From Bacillota bacterium (lineage in GTDB: Bacteria > Bacillota_I > Bacilli_A > MOL361 > Turicibacteraceae), in the NCBI GenBank assembly GCA_003486705.1, contig DNGE01000155.1, forward strand, positions 1,046-6,438: a DNA stretch of 5,393 bases, read 5' to 3'. The translations under genes and the position numbers were made by a program. Position 1 is the stretch's first letter. Each line of letters begins with the position of its first letter. The notes below the pieces were generated by a model. It saw only the letters and a list, made by a program, of their open reading frames with translations, was not told the DNA's origin and ran no database searches. This document shows, piece by piece, positions 5,356 to 5,393 of this stretch.

Positions 5356-5393
5356 AAAAATTGAGAAATATACCTGTATTAGTCGAAAATATG

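Noticed and set aside
5326..5360. PerR or Fur box in front of ferritin
   Set aside because: TTATAAT is present on the minus strand but the second half of the palindrome does not match; AT-richness explains the partial similarity.

Overview
The window looks like chromosome of a low-GC Gram-positive bacterium (Bacillota). It is AT-rich, ribosome binding sites are strong and purine-rich, Rho-independent terminators are compact, and a lysine riboswitch precedes an amino acid transporter that uses a lipoprotein binding protein. The genus cannot be fixed from the sequence alone. No insertion sequence, CRISPR array, tRNA or rRNA was seen.

Region 1 (1-1520) is sugar metabolism. The last 92 codons of a LacI-family repressor (ScrR-like) end at 279 and are followed by a terminator. 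Two palindromes sharing the core AAACGTTT follow (351-364 and 396-407). They are probable repressor operators in front of a PfkB-type fructokinase (537-1469), which has its own strong terminator. The likely logic is a sucrose or fructose-responsive repressor controlling fructose phosphorylation.

Region 2 (1521-4556) is a riboswitch-controlled amino acid ABC transporter. A promoter (1732-1760) reads into a lysine riboswitch (L box, about 1782-1937). A terminator (1959-1990) and a competing antiterminator pairing complete an apparent OFF switch. Downstream lie a substrate-binding lipoprotein, a permease and an ATPase, each with its own ribosome binding site and spaced by only a few bases, ending at a terminator (4519-4556). 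By sequence alone the genes would be called polar amino acid or glutamine transport; the riboswitch argues that lysine is the substrate.

Region 3 (4557-5393) holds a non-coding stretch with nested inverted repeats, then a convergent minus-strand ferritin gene (4792-5301) with its own, possibly bidirectional, terminator. The ferritin has the full set of ferroxidase residues at the same positions as E. coli FtnA.

No wholly new system is evident. The points most worth a second look are the reassignment of the transporter to lysine, the compact form of the riboswitch with two identical GGCA apical loops, small reading frames in the leader regions, and the unexplained nested repeats near 4620-4722.
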